Shown one piece after another: positions 27,851-35,214 of a DNA stretch of 64,000 nt. The translations under genes were made by a program, and so were the position numbers. Under the pieces are notes generated by a model. It saw only the letters and a list, made by a program, of their open reading frames with translations. It was not told the DNA's origin and searched no databases. Every line of letters begins with the position of its first letter. The stretch's first letter is position 1. Source of the stretch: Nitrospira sp. LK70 (lineage in GTDB: Bacteria > Nitrospirota > Nitrospiria > Nitrospirales > Nitrospiraceae); assembly GCA_011090425.1 (NCBI GenBank), contig PHGD01000005.1:30843-94842 (forward strand), given 5' to 3'.

Positions 27851-27875
27851 TTGAAGTATCCCTGCCGAAGGCCAA

Positions 27876-29153
27876 CTATTCTCCTGGCTCTCTCGGTGGT
27901 GCGTTCAAAGCTCGGATGTCCAGTCCTTCGATCTCCTTGAGAGATTTTCCGGCGATACCCTGGAGATCCCCATACATACCAACAGTGGCCTGCATCACTC
28001 GTTCAATCTGCTCCTCACGTTTGGCCCATTGTTTGATGATGGCTTTCTTCTCTTTATCGAGATCCTCTTGCATGGATGAGAATGCTTCGACAATTGCTGA
28101 AACCCGATGTCGGAAGCGCGGGCCGGTTAGATATTGGTAAATCATTTCGGTCTTGGTGTGCTGCCCCTCGGAGGCTTGACGGGCTGAGGCGACTTCGATC
28201 AGCGTGTGGCGGAGGGTGACGGCCAGGGGGAGTATGGTCCTAGGATGAGTGACCCAGACGCCTTCGACGACACCAAAAGTCTCGACTTCTTTCGGGAGTG
28301 ATTGGCTCACAATGACCGCGATCTCCGCTTTGGCCGTCCGTTGGTCCTCACGGAGCTTCGCGAGCCAGCCATCGCTCCAGTTCTTGGTGCGCTTCGATTC
28401 CCAGATAATGGTCCCGCAGGGCTGCCCGCCAGGCCCGACAACATGCTGGAGCGCGTCACCACCATGTTCGCCTTTGGGAACCGGTTCTATCGTGTCTCGT
28501 GGAAACTTTGCCCGCAACAAGGCTTCCAGTTCGAGCTCCTGCACTTCCCCCTGAAGCTGCTGCGAGCCCTGCTCGGCTTTTCGCTTGAGCTCCTCAATCT
28601 GCTTCTGCATCGATGCGATCGTTTGCTCTTTCTCCAATACTTTGAGCTTCAGTCCCTCCTCGGCTTCTTTCTTGGCCTGCTCCCTCGTCGCGGCGAGCCC
28701 TTCCTGGACTCGTTTTTCAACGGTCAGTTCCAGTTCACGCTTGGCATCGTCGAGTTCGCGTTGCTTCCGAAGGAGATCAGCCTGTACTTTCTGAGCCTCG
28801 ACCAGCTTCGCGTCGCGTTGCCTGATGACTTCCTGTAGGTCGGCGAGGTCTTTAGCCTTTTGGTCAAGATCTGTCTGCAAGACGAGCTTGGCCTTCTTCG
28901 CTTCCTCGATGGCAATCTTTCCGCGCTCGAGTTTGAGCTTCTCAGCCACCTGCTCCTCGAGTGCCTGCTGCGCTTTAGAGAGTGTTTCTTCCCGCTCCCG
29001 CAATGCGGCATCGCGTTTCGCCACATCGGCATCTTTCTGGACGAGGCGCTTCTCGTACTCACGTCGAGTGGACTCGATCAGCGGTGCTGCGAGCGACTCC
29101 GTGAGCTTGATCTCGGTCTTACAACTTGGACAGATGATGGTTGGTTCACTCAT
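27876..29153 (-). CDS. DUF2130 coiled-coil protein, putative PD-(D/E)XK nuclease
   Basis: 425 residues. It opens with a CPSC knuckle (IICPSCKTEI), then about 170 residues of coiled coil rich in Glu, Lys and Gln. A C-terminal globular domain contains ELEALLRAKFP, GGDALQ (Asp233) and IIWESKRT (Glu252, Lys254), which fits the E...D...ExK pattern of PD-(D/E)XK nucleases. DUF2130 proteins are found in mobile and defence contexts; the nuclease reading is inference from the motif. The start is 14 bases after the stop of the SNF2 remnant. Confidence 0.85.
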   Translation of the reverse strand: MSEPTIICPSCKTEIKLTESLAAPLIESTRREYEKRLVQKDADVAKRDAALREREETLSKAQQALEEQVAEKLKLERGKIAIEEAKKAKLVLQTDLDQKAKDLADLQEVIRQRDAKLVEAQKVQADLLRKQRELDDAKRELELTVEKRVQEGLAATREQAKKEAEEGLKLKVLEKEQTIASMQKQIEELKRKAEQGSQQLQGEVQELELEALLRAKFPRDTIEPVPKGEHGGDALQHVVGPGGQPCGTIIWESKRTKNWSDGWLAKLREDQRTAKAEIAVIVSQSLPKEVETFGVVEGVWVTHPRTILPLAVTLRHTLIEVASARQASEGQHTKTEMIYQYLTGPRFRHRVSAIVEAFSSMQEDLDKEKKAIIKQWAKREEQIERVMQATVGMYGDLQGIAGKSLKEIEGLDIRALNAPPREPGE

Positions 29154-29167
29154 AACCCCCCACGCCC

Positions 29168-29290
29168 TTACCGTACCTGCCAGCGAACAGAAAACAACTG
29201 CTGCGAGCTTACCTTTTGTTGCAGCTTTCCCTCAATCTCATTGATCAGTTGCTCGCGCCGACGGTCAATTTCTTCTCGGGCGTCACGCAA
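29168..29290 (-). pseudogene. 3'-terminal remnant of a second SNF2 helicase gene
   Basis: Reading the minus strand in one frame gives about 40 codons ending in TAA at 29168-29170: DAREEIDRRREQLI ... GKLQQKVSSQQLF ... RWQVR. The C-terminus of the intact SNF2 protein reads DAQDEIDRRREQLI ... GKLQQKVGTQQLF ... RWTVK. The DNA also matches 30782-30904 closely. There is no start or upstream part, so this is a broken second copy left between the AlbA_2 and DUF2130 genes. Confidence 0.9.
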
Positions 29291-29300
29291 TAAACACTGC

Positions 29301-30794
29301 TCACTCCCGCTTCGCCTTCAGCGCCTTCATCCCTTCCACTGTCAGCCGATACTTCTGCAACCGGCTCTGTGGCTTGTCGGGGATGGTCATCTCCAACCAG
29401 CCGGCGGCAAGCAGGCGCTTCAGGTAACTAAGCCGGAAATGCTCGCGATCCTTGATGTCTGCCGCGGTTTGGAGCGCCTCTCGCGTTTGCGGTCGCTGCG
29501 CAGCCTGCAATACCTTCGCCACTTGCGGGGTGACTTGCGGGGTCACCTGCGGGGTCACCTGCGGGGTCACCTGCGGGGTGACTTGTTGGGGCCCGGCGAC
29601 ATTCACACGAAACGTCACGACTGCGGCGCCTGTGATTTCCTCGAATGTCGGGGCAGGGATTTCCGCCTCCCGACACATGTCCACCACTCGATTCGTGCCG
29701 CGACCCCATTTCTCGATCAGGCCGGTGCGATGAAAGATGTCGGCGATGATCGGATTGCGTTGAACGGAAAGATGCTGCCTCGTCAATGACTCCGGCGTGA
29801 TGCCATTGGGAAAAACACCCGCGCTCCAGATCTCCACCCGGTCGTCGAAGATCGCCAAAGACACCGCCCCTCCTGCTATGGCGTAGTCCCGGTGTATGAG
29901 TGCGTTGACCATGATCTCGCGCATGGCATCGGGAGGAATGAGGGGCGTTTCGATGCGTCGCATCTGTCCCGGCACAATCTTCGCCGGAAGGGGGAAGTGC
30001 CGCTGGCAAAACAATTCCGCTTCTTCCAGCAACTTGAACGCGGGCCCTCGGAGCTGGCGCTGATCGAGAAATTCCGTCTTGTCGGCACCACGGAAACGCG
30101 CCATGCGCAGTTCACATTGGGGATAGTCCGGCAGGAACGTCTTGCCGAACAGCACGACGGCGGCCTGAAGGATCTGCCCGTTCTGCCGCAGCCCCAACCG
30201 ATCGAGCACGTCCGACAGGCTCTTCCCCACCGGCCCCACCAATCGTCCAACGGATCGAGCGATCTCGACAATCCTGAACACCTCCTCACGATCGATGTCT
30301 TTCAGCGAAACCCCGTGCGCGGGCTGATTCTCCCACCGCCGCTTGCTATGGGATCGTTCGAAGAGCAAGTGCTCATAGCGATCTTGCGACATCTTCCGGG
30401 TGGTATTGCCGACTCGCTCATAGGGCCGTCCTTCGAAGGTGAAGGGGATCGCGTCCGACGTACCTTCACTCCGCAAGACCAGCACAGCCCGGCCTGCCTC
30501 GGTCTGAATGCGTTCAACCGAGATGTTGACGGGTGGTTCGAACCGGTCCATCGCCTGGGCAATCTCCCGGAGGGTTTGTTCGGTGGCGTGCTGCCCTTCC
30601 GGTTTCCCATCCGGTCGTACTCCAAACAGGACCATTCCACCCGATCCATTCAGAAAGGCACAGACCGTCTGCAACCCCTCGCGTAATTCGCCGGTGGATC
30701 GCTTGAACTCCAACGTCAGCCCTTCCCCCTCCTTGAGAAGTCGGTTCAGTTCCTTGGAGCCTGCCGGTGCCCTTGGGATCATTTCACTGTCCAT
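29301..30794 (-). CDS. AlbA_2 (Schlafen-like) and HATPase-domain protein with VTPQ repeats
   Basis: 497 residues. An N-terminal AlbA_2 domain (EGLTLEFKRSTGE, GGMVLFGVRPDG) is followed by an ATPase-like domain with MVNALIHRDYAI, VEIWSAGVFP and EKWGRGTNRVV, as in HATPase_c_4 proteins often labelled RecG-like or transcriptional regulators. Near residues 402-426 it has VTPQ repeats, and the C-terminus is winged-helix-like. AlbA_2/Schlafen-like proteins bind nucleic acid, and some act in phage defence. The start overlaps the SNF2 gene by 16 bases. Confidence 0.9.
   Translation of the reverse strand: MDSEMIPRAPAGSKELNRLLKEGEGLTLEFKRSTGELREGLQTVCAFLNGSGGMVLFGVRPDGKPEGQHATEQTLREIAQAMDRFEPPVNISVERIQTEAGRAVLVLRSEGTSDAIPFTFEGRPYERVGNTTRKMSQDRYEHLLFERSHSKRRWENQPAHGVSLKDIDREEVFRIVEIARSVGRLVGPVGKSLSDVLDRLGLRQNGQILQAAVVLFGKTFLPDYPQCELRMARFRGADKTEFLDQRQLRGPAFKLLEEAELFCQRHFPLPAKIVPGQMRRIETPLIPPDAMREIMVNALIHRDYAIAGGAVSLAIFDDRVEIWSAGVFPNGITPESLTRQHLSVQRNPIIADIFHRTGLIEKWGRGTNRVVDMCREAEIPAPTFEEITGAAVVTFRVNVAGPQQVTPQVTPQVTPQVTPQVTPQVAKVLQAAQRPQTREALQTAADIKDREHFRLSYLKRLLAAGWLEMTIPDKPQSRLQKYRLTVEGMKALKAKRE
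29521..29591. repeat. 12-bp tandem repeats inside the AlbA_2 gene
   Basis: Five units of ACYTGCGGGGTS (29521-29580) and a degenerate sixth. Each unit encodes VTPQ in the minus-strand gene. As 12 is a multiple of 3, change in copy number would lengthen or shorten the linker without breaking the frame. Confidence 0.9.
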
Positions 30795-33697
30795 CGAATG
30801 ATAAACAGCTGCTGCGTACCTACCTTTTGTTGCAGCTTGCCCTCAATCTCGGCAATGAGTTGCTCGCGCCGACGGTCGATCTCGTCTTGGGCATCGAAGA
30901 GGGCCCTGCGGCGCTTGCCTCGTTCGGCTTCGATCGCCTTGATCTGCTTTTGCCCGGCGAGCTTTTCTTCCAACGTGAGCGCGGCAACAGCGGCTTTCCG
31001 GGTCTCTTTGATCTGCCGGTCGAATTCTTTGATTTCGCGTTCTAAGCCCACCTTCAGGTCATCGGCCCATGAATCGAGTTTGTCGACTTCGACCTCAAAG
31101 AACTCTCCGTTGCGTGTTGATATCTGGCGGCGAATAGTCTCCTGACGCTCTTCCGCTCGGGAACGCATCGTCGGATAGTCAATCGAGGTGGTCACAGGTT
31201 GGGTAACAGTTCCCGGTAGGGAAAACAGCCGCTGGATGACTTCCTCATCCAAGACTTCGCCCGTATCGGTCACTCCCGTGCAGATGAGGTAGTCCTCTAC
31301 TTGGTCCAGTGCCTCTACGGTGAAGAGTGACACATTCAACACTCCAGATTTGCCGATGAACGGCTCGACCACACTGACTTTCCCGTCATGCTTGCCATAC
31401 TCGAAAGTCAGCTCTGCTGATTCCAAGGCACGATCTTTCGCTTGCATCAATACATGTTCGGCCAAAGGATGAGCGAGTCGATACAGGTGGGCTTCTCCTG
31501 TCCGACGAGGGAGTTCATACAGTCCAAGCGGAATGTCGCCTTCGAACGGACAGGACTTCAGCTTGAACGAGGAATCCGTGAGAAAGTCTGCGTGGTCGCG
31601 CAATTCATAGCGTGTCAGCTGCATCAAGATACGTTCGTAGCGATTCAGATAGAGCCGTGAGTGTTCGTCGCTGACGCGGAGCTTCTCCCGCACTTCGTCG
31701 TCAAAGTGCTCGAACAGGAGCTGTCGGGCGCGGGTCATGGCTTCATCAATCTGGGTGCCGAGTTCGCTCTGTAACTGGTCGAAGGAGGTTTTGATTTCCT
31801 GCGGAGTACGGCAACGCTGGTAGATGTCGGCAATGCGTTTCTCGAAATCCACGCCGGACTCGATCGCGCCCAAGACTTCGTCGCTGGCGCCAAAGACTCC
31901 TTCGAAGAGCTGGAACTTCTCGGATAGTAGGCGGAAAACATGCTGGTCAGCTTCGTTGGTCTGATTCAGGAAATTCACGACCACGACATCGTGTTTCTGC
32001 CCATAGCGGTGGCATCGGCCAATGCGTTGCTCAATGCGTTGCGGGTTCCACGGAAGGTCATAGTTGACCACGAGGGAGCAGAATTGAAGATTGATGCCCT
32101 CGGCTCCCGCTTCCGTGGCAATCATAATCTGGCCCTGGTCTTTGAAGTAGTCCACGATAGCGGAGCGCATATCGGCGGAGCGAGAGCCAGTGACCCGGTC
32201 TGTGCCTCGATGACGTTCAAGCCATGCCTGGTAGATCTGTTTCGACTTCTCGTCGTTGTTTGCGCCGTTGAACAAGACGATGTGGTCTTTCCACGGACTG
32301 TCCGCGAGAACCCGAAGCAGGTATTCCTGGGTTCGTCTGGATTCGGTAAAGATGATCGCTTTCTGAGCCGCTCCGAGTTCTGCCGCCTTCCCGAAGGCTG
32401 TTCGCAACGCGGTGAGGAGAGCCTGCCCCTTCGCGTTGTGGGTGATCGAGACGGCCAGTTTACTGAAGCCTTCAAGATCCTCGATCTCCTGTTGAATGGC
32501 CTTGCGATCCGCTTCGCTCAGGGGTTCAGATGGGGCCTCTTCCTCCTCCCATTCGTCTGCGATCTCGTCCAGGGCCTCGAAGTCCTCCTCCAGCGCTGCT
32601 TCCAGCGGATTTGGTCCGTCAGCCTGTCGAAGCCGTTCACGAAGGCGGGAACTCATGGAATCCAGCGCGCCAGCGATTGCGAAGGAGGAGGAGGCCAAGA
32701 GCTTGCGAAGCACGAGCGTCATCAGAGACCGTTGACTCGACGGGAGCGCTTGCAGGTTGTCTCGCCGGAGATAGTCGGACACCAGATGATAGAGCCGGTC
32801 TTCGCTCTCCGCCGGCGTAAACGGCTGCACCATAGGAAGGCGCTTGGTATAGCGCACATAGGGCAAGACTTGGCGACGCAGGGTGCGCTTACAAAGCGGT
32901 TGTAGCCGGGCTTTCAGGGTGTCGAAGGTCGCCTGGTTGTGCAGATTTGCAAACTGGTCTTTAAAGCTCTTGAGGTCGCCGAAGATACGGTCGTCGACCA
33001 CACTCACCAACCCATACAACTCCAGCAGCGAGTTCTGTAGTGGGGTGGCGGTAAGGAGCAGCTTCAGCGCGTCTCTGAGGGCATGCTTCAGCGTATTGGC
33101 GATGATGTTGGTCGGTTTATAAACGTTTCGTAGACGATGGGCTTCGTCGATCACAACCAGATCCCAGCGCATGAGGCTGATCTCGGCAGCTTTTGATCGC
33201 GCGAACTGGTAGGAGCAGATGATGAGATGGTCGCATTCGAAGGGACGCACAGAGCCCTGTCGGACCGTAGCGTTATAGGACTTCGTTTCCAGAATCCGGC
33301 ACGGCAAGAAGAATTTCTCTTGGAGTTCCTGATGCCACTGTTTGCGGAGATTGGAGGGCGTGATGACAAGGACGCGTCGCTTTCGCTCTGCCCATTTCTG
33401 CGCGAGCACCAGCCCGGCTTCGATTGTCTTTCCTAACCCGACCTCGTCGGCGAGCAGGGCACCTTTGGACAATGGCGATCGGAAGGCAAACAGCGCGGCT
33501 TCGATCTGATGGGGGTTCAGATCAACCTGAGCGTCGACAAGAGCAGAAGCAAGCTTCTCGATACTGTCGGACGGACAGCGCTTAGTGAGTTCGTGGGCGA
33601 AGAGCTTGGCCTGGTAGGGAGTGAGGTTCATGCCAAATAAACCTTCAGTAAGACCATCCTCCCGCCGCAGAATACCGCCATTCGCAAACGAAGTCAT
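30779..33697 (-). CDS. SNF2-family DNA helicase/translocase
   Basis: 972 residues; Met23 (MNLTPYQAKLFAHELTKRC, at 33631) is a likely alternative start and fits the family better. Walker A DEVGLGKT (84-91), DEAH (184-187), LLTATPLQN, and late motifs QIMIATEAGAEGINLQF and RIEQRIGRCHRYGQ are all present. A long C-terminal region rich in charged helices ends RREQLIAEIEGKLQQKV. Such SNF2 proteins occur next to type III and other modification enzymes in defence islands. It is the first gene of the operon, so a promoter should lie just upstream, but I see no clear one. Confidence 0.93.
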   Translation of the reverse strand: MTSFANGGILRREDGLTEGLFGMNLTPYQAKLFAHELTKRCPSDSIEKLASALVDAQVDLNPHQIEAALFAFRSPLSKGALLADEVGLGKTIEAGLVLAQKWAERKRRVLVITPSNLRKQWHQELQEKFFLPCRILETKSYNATVRQGSVRPFECDHLIICSYQFARSKAAEISLMRWDLVVIDEAHRLRNVYKPTNIIANTLKHALRDALKLLLTATPLQNSLLELYGLVSVVDDRIFGDLKSFKDQFANLHNQATFDTLKARLQPLCKRTLRRQVLPYVRYTKRLPMVQPFTPAESEDRLYHLVSDYLRRDNLQALPSSQRSLMTLVLRKLLASSSFAIAGALDSMSSRLRERLRQADGPNPLEAALEEDFEALDEIADEWEEEEAPSEPLSEADRKAIQQEIEDLEGFSKLAVSITHNAKGQALLTALRTAFGKAAELGAAQKAIIFTESRRTQEYLLRVLADSPWKDHIVLFNGANNDEKSKQIYQAWLERHRGTDRVTGSRSADMRSAIVDYFKDQGQIMIATEAGAEGINLQFCSLVVNYDLPWNPQRIEQRIGRCHRYGQKHDVVVVNFLNQTNEADQHVFRLLSEKFQLFEGVFGASDEVLGAIESGVDFEKRIADIYQRCRTPQEIKTSFDQLQSELGTQIDEAMTRARQLLFEHFDDEVREKLRVSDEHSRLYLNRYERILMQLTRYELRDHADFLTDSSFKLKSCPFEGDIPLGLYELPRRTGEAHLYRLAHPLAEHVLMQAKDRALESAELTFEYGKHDGKVSVVEPFIGKSGVLNVSLFTVEALDQVEDYLICTGVTDTGEVLDEEVIQRLFSLPGTVTQPVTTSIDYPTMRSRAEERQETIRRQISTRNGEFFEVEVDKLDSWADDLKVGLEREIKEFDRQIKETRKAAVAALTLEEKLAGQKQIKAIEAERGKRRRALFDAQDEIDRRREQLIAEIEGKLQQKVGTQQLFIIRWTVK

Positions 33698-33887
33698 TCC
33701 ATCTCTATTTTGGCGATCAAGACTCTTTCTGATCTAGCACCTTTCCTTCACCACAAACCTCCGCTATTCCGGCATCCCCAACTATCTCACCACCGGCCGG
33801 CCCGGGGCGTTATTGCTTCGATACCTTGGTTTCTCATTCGTTCGTCGCGTATAGTCATGAAGGTCACATCTGTTGAGAAATGCGCCC

Positions 33888-34334
33888 ATGCACCCCAAGC
33901 TTCGAAGAGCTTATGATGGTGAAATGACAGCGGCGATCAGCCAGTACTACGCGGGGGACCTTCAATTGGCATTTTCCCATCTTGAGCGGGCGCATATTTT
34001 AGGACAATCGTTTCCGATTGAACATGCAATAACCCACTGGTGGATGCTCAAGGTCGGTTGGAGGCGTCGCGATTTTGTAGAAATTACCGGCCAGATTCCG
34101 AGGATCCTGGGAGCACTATTGTTCTCTCTGATTTGGGTTCCGATTGGTAATAGTGGAGGCGCCCGAGTACCCCCGTTCAAATCCATGCCGATCCCGGCTT
34201 GGATAGCATCGGACTTGGCCCCTGTCCGTTTCAGAGCAGCGACAAGAATTCGTCCACCGTCAGTCCAGCGTTCCGAATCAGAGCCCGGAGTGTCCCGACG
34301 GAAAGTTCTTTGTGCTGGGGAATCGAAAGATTGA
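33888..34334 (+). pseudogene. truncated DUF3703 gene, copy 1
   Basis: Starts MHPKLRRAYDGEMTAAI and matches the complete copy at 34818 up to FKSMPIP (about residue 103). After 34197 the frame runs into sequence antisense to hicA and loses the normal end (EDLQILLDKYGRG). The remaining reading frame to 34334 is therefore probably a by-product. DUF3703 proteins have no known function. The hicBA cassette probably broke this copy. Confidence 0.85.
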
Positions 34335-34452
34335 CCCGAACATTGGTCTTCACCATCACGACGTGACTGCCTACCTGACCTATTTGTTCCCATCCGGCCT
34401 TATGGAAAGCCTTGACTGCCTCTTTCCCAGAGATATTGCCTAATCTCGCCAT
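34231..34452 (-). CDS. hicA: HicA-type toxin (second locus)
   Basis: 73 residues with the HicA pattern: SGKEAVKAFHKAGWEQIGQVGSHVVMV, where the histidine of VGSHVVM is the probable catalytic residue, and TLRALIRNAGLTVDEFLSLL at the end. It follows hicB on the minus strand after 3 bases. The sequence differs clearly from the hicA at 19229, so this is not a recent copy of that pair. Confidence 0.92.
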   Translation of the reverse strand: MARLGNISGKEAVKAFHKAGWEQIGQVGSHVVMVKTNVRVNLSIPQHKELSVGTLRALIRNAGLTVDEFLSLL

Positions 34453-34455
34453 CCG

Positions 34456-34671
34456 CTAGACCGCCACCACAATTGATCCTTGCCCGGGCTTTGAGGGAAG
34501 AGCCTTCATCGCCTTCTGATCTTCGGCCCACAACCATGCGGTGATAGCTTCCTTGATGTTGTCGAGAGCTTCCTTTTCATCCCTCCCTTGAGAAACACAG
34601 CCAGGAAGCGCCGGGCACTCTGCGACAACCCAGCCGTCTTCCGTCTGATCTAACGTCACGTGGAAAATCAT
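34456..34671 (-). CDS. hicB: HicB-type antitoxin (second locus)
   Basis: 71 residues: MIFHVTLDQTEDGWVVAECP, LPGCVSQGRDEKEALDNIKEA. Short HicB form, without a visible separate DNA-binding domain. A strong AAGGAGGT lies about 9 bases ahead of the ATG. As in the other locus, the antitoxin gene comes first. The pair stands inside the DUF3703 repeat. Confidence 0.92.
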   Translation of the reverse strand: MIFHVTLDQTEDGWVVAECPALPGCVSQGRDEKEALDNIKEAITAWLWAEDQKAMKALPSKPGQGSIVVAV

Positions 34672-34817
34672 CGCGTTCTACCTCCTTCCCAACATTCTGA
34701 TGACCTTAATACATATCACGAACGTAGCCAACCGTCCCACCGTTATTCCCTCAGCACCTTGGTTTCCCGCGCATTCCTAGCTACAGTGAGGATACTTGTT
34801 TGATGGACACATGACCC

Positions 34818-35177
34818 ATGCACCCCGAGCTTCGACGAGCTTATGACGCTGAAATGACGCCAGCGCTCAACGAGTACAATGCCGGTCACCTCCAACCCGC
34901 ATTTTCCCATCTTGAGCGGGCACACATCCTGGGACAATCGTTCCCGATTGAACATGCGAAAACACATTGGTGGATGCTCAAGGTTGGGTGGAGGCGTCGA
35001 GACTTCGTAGAGATTATCGGTCAAATTCCCAGGATCGTTGGGTCACTGCTTTTTTCACAGATTTGGGTACCGTCCGGCAATACTGGAGGCGCCCGTGTCC
35101 CCCCGTTCAAATCCATGCCGATCCCGGAAGACCTTCAAATCCTGCTGGATAAATACGGACGCGGCGCCAAGGCTTGA
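34818..35177 (+). CDS. DUF3703 protein (complete copy)
   Basis: 119 residues with the family signature HLERAHILGQSFPIEHAKTHWWML (partial shown) and GARVPPFKSMPIP, ending LLDKYGRGAKA. No signal peptide. Function unknown; the spacing of His and Trp residues suggests a small helical, perhaps metal- or cofactor-binding protein, but that is a guess. It runs towards the ABC permease gene. Confidence 0.85.
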   Translation: MHPELRRAYDAEMTPALNEYNAGHLQPAFSHLERAHILGQSFPIEHAKTHWWMLKVGWRRRDFVEIIGQIPRIVGSLLFSQIWVPSGNTGGARVPPFKSMPIPEDLQILLDKYGRGAKA

Positions 35178-35214
35178 GCCGCCTCTGTTAATACGGACGA
35201 AGTAGTCACCGTCT

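Larger units (their letters stand above)
33808..35127 (+). repeat. imperfect direct repeat of about 390 bases, copies at 33808-34197 and 34741-35127
   Basis: The two copies carry the start and most of a DUF3703 gene plus about 75 bases ahead of it. They line up without gaps from the ATG to CCGATCCCGG and differ by scattered changes; only a 3-base shift occurs upstream. Copy 1 stops matching at 34197, just where the second hicBA locus begins. Confidence 0.9.

Noticed and set aside
29521..29591. CRISPR-like appearance of the 12-bp repeats
   Set aside because: Units are too short and have no spacers; they code for VTPQ repeats.
31940..32905. Plus-strand frame of 321 codons
   Set aside because: Antisense to the SNF2 helicase, whose motifs are complete.
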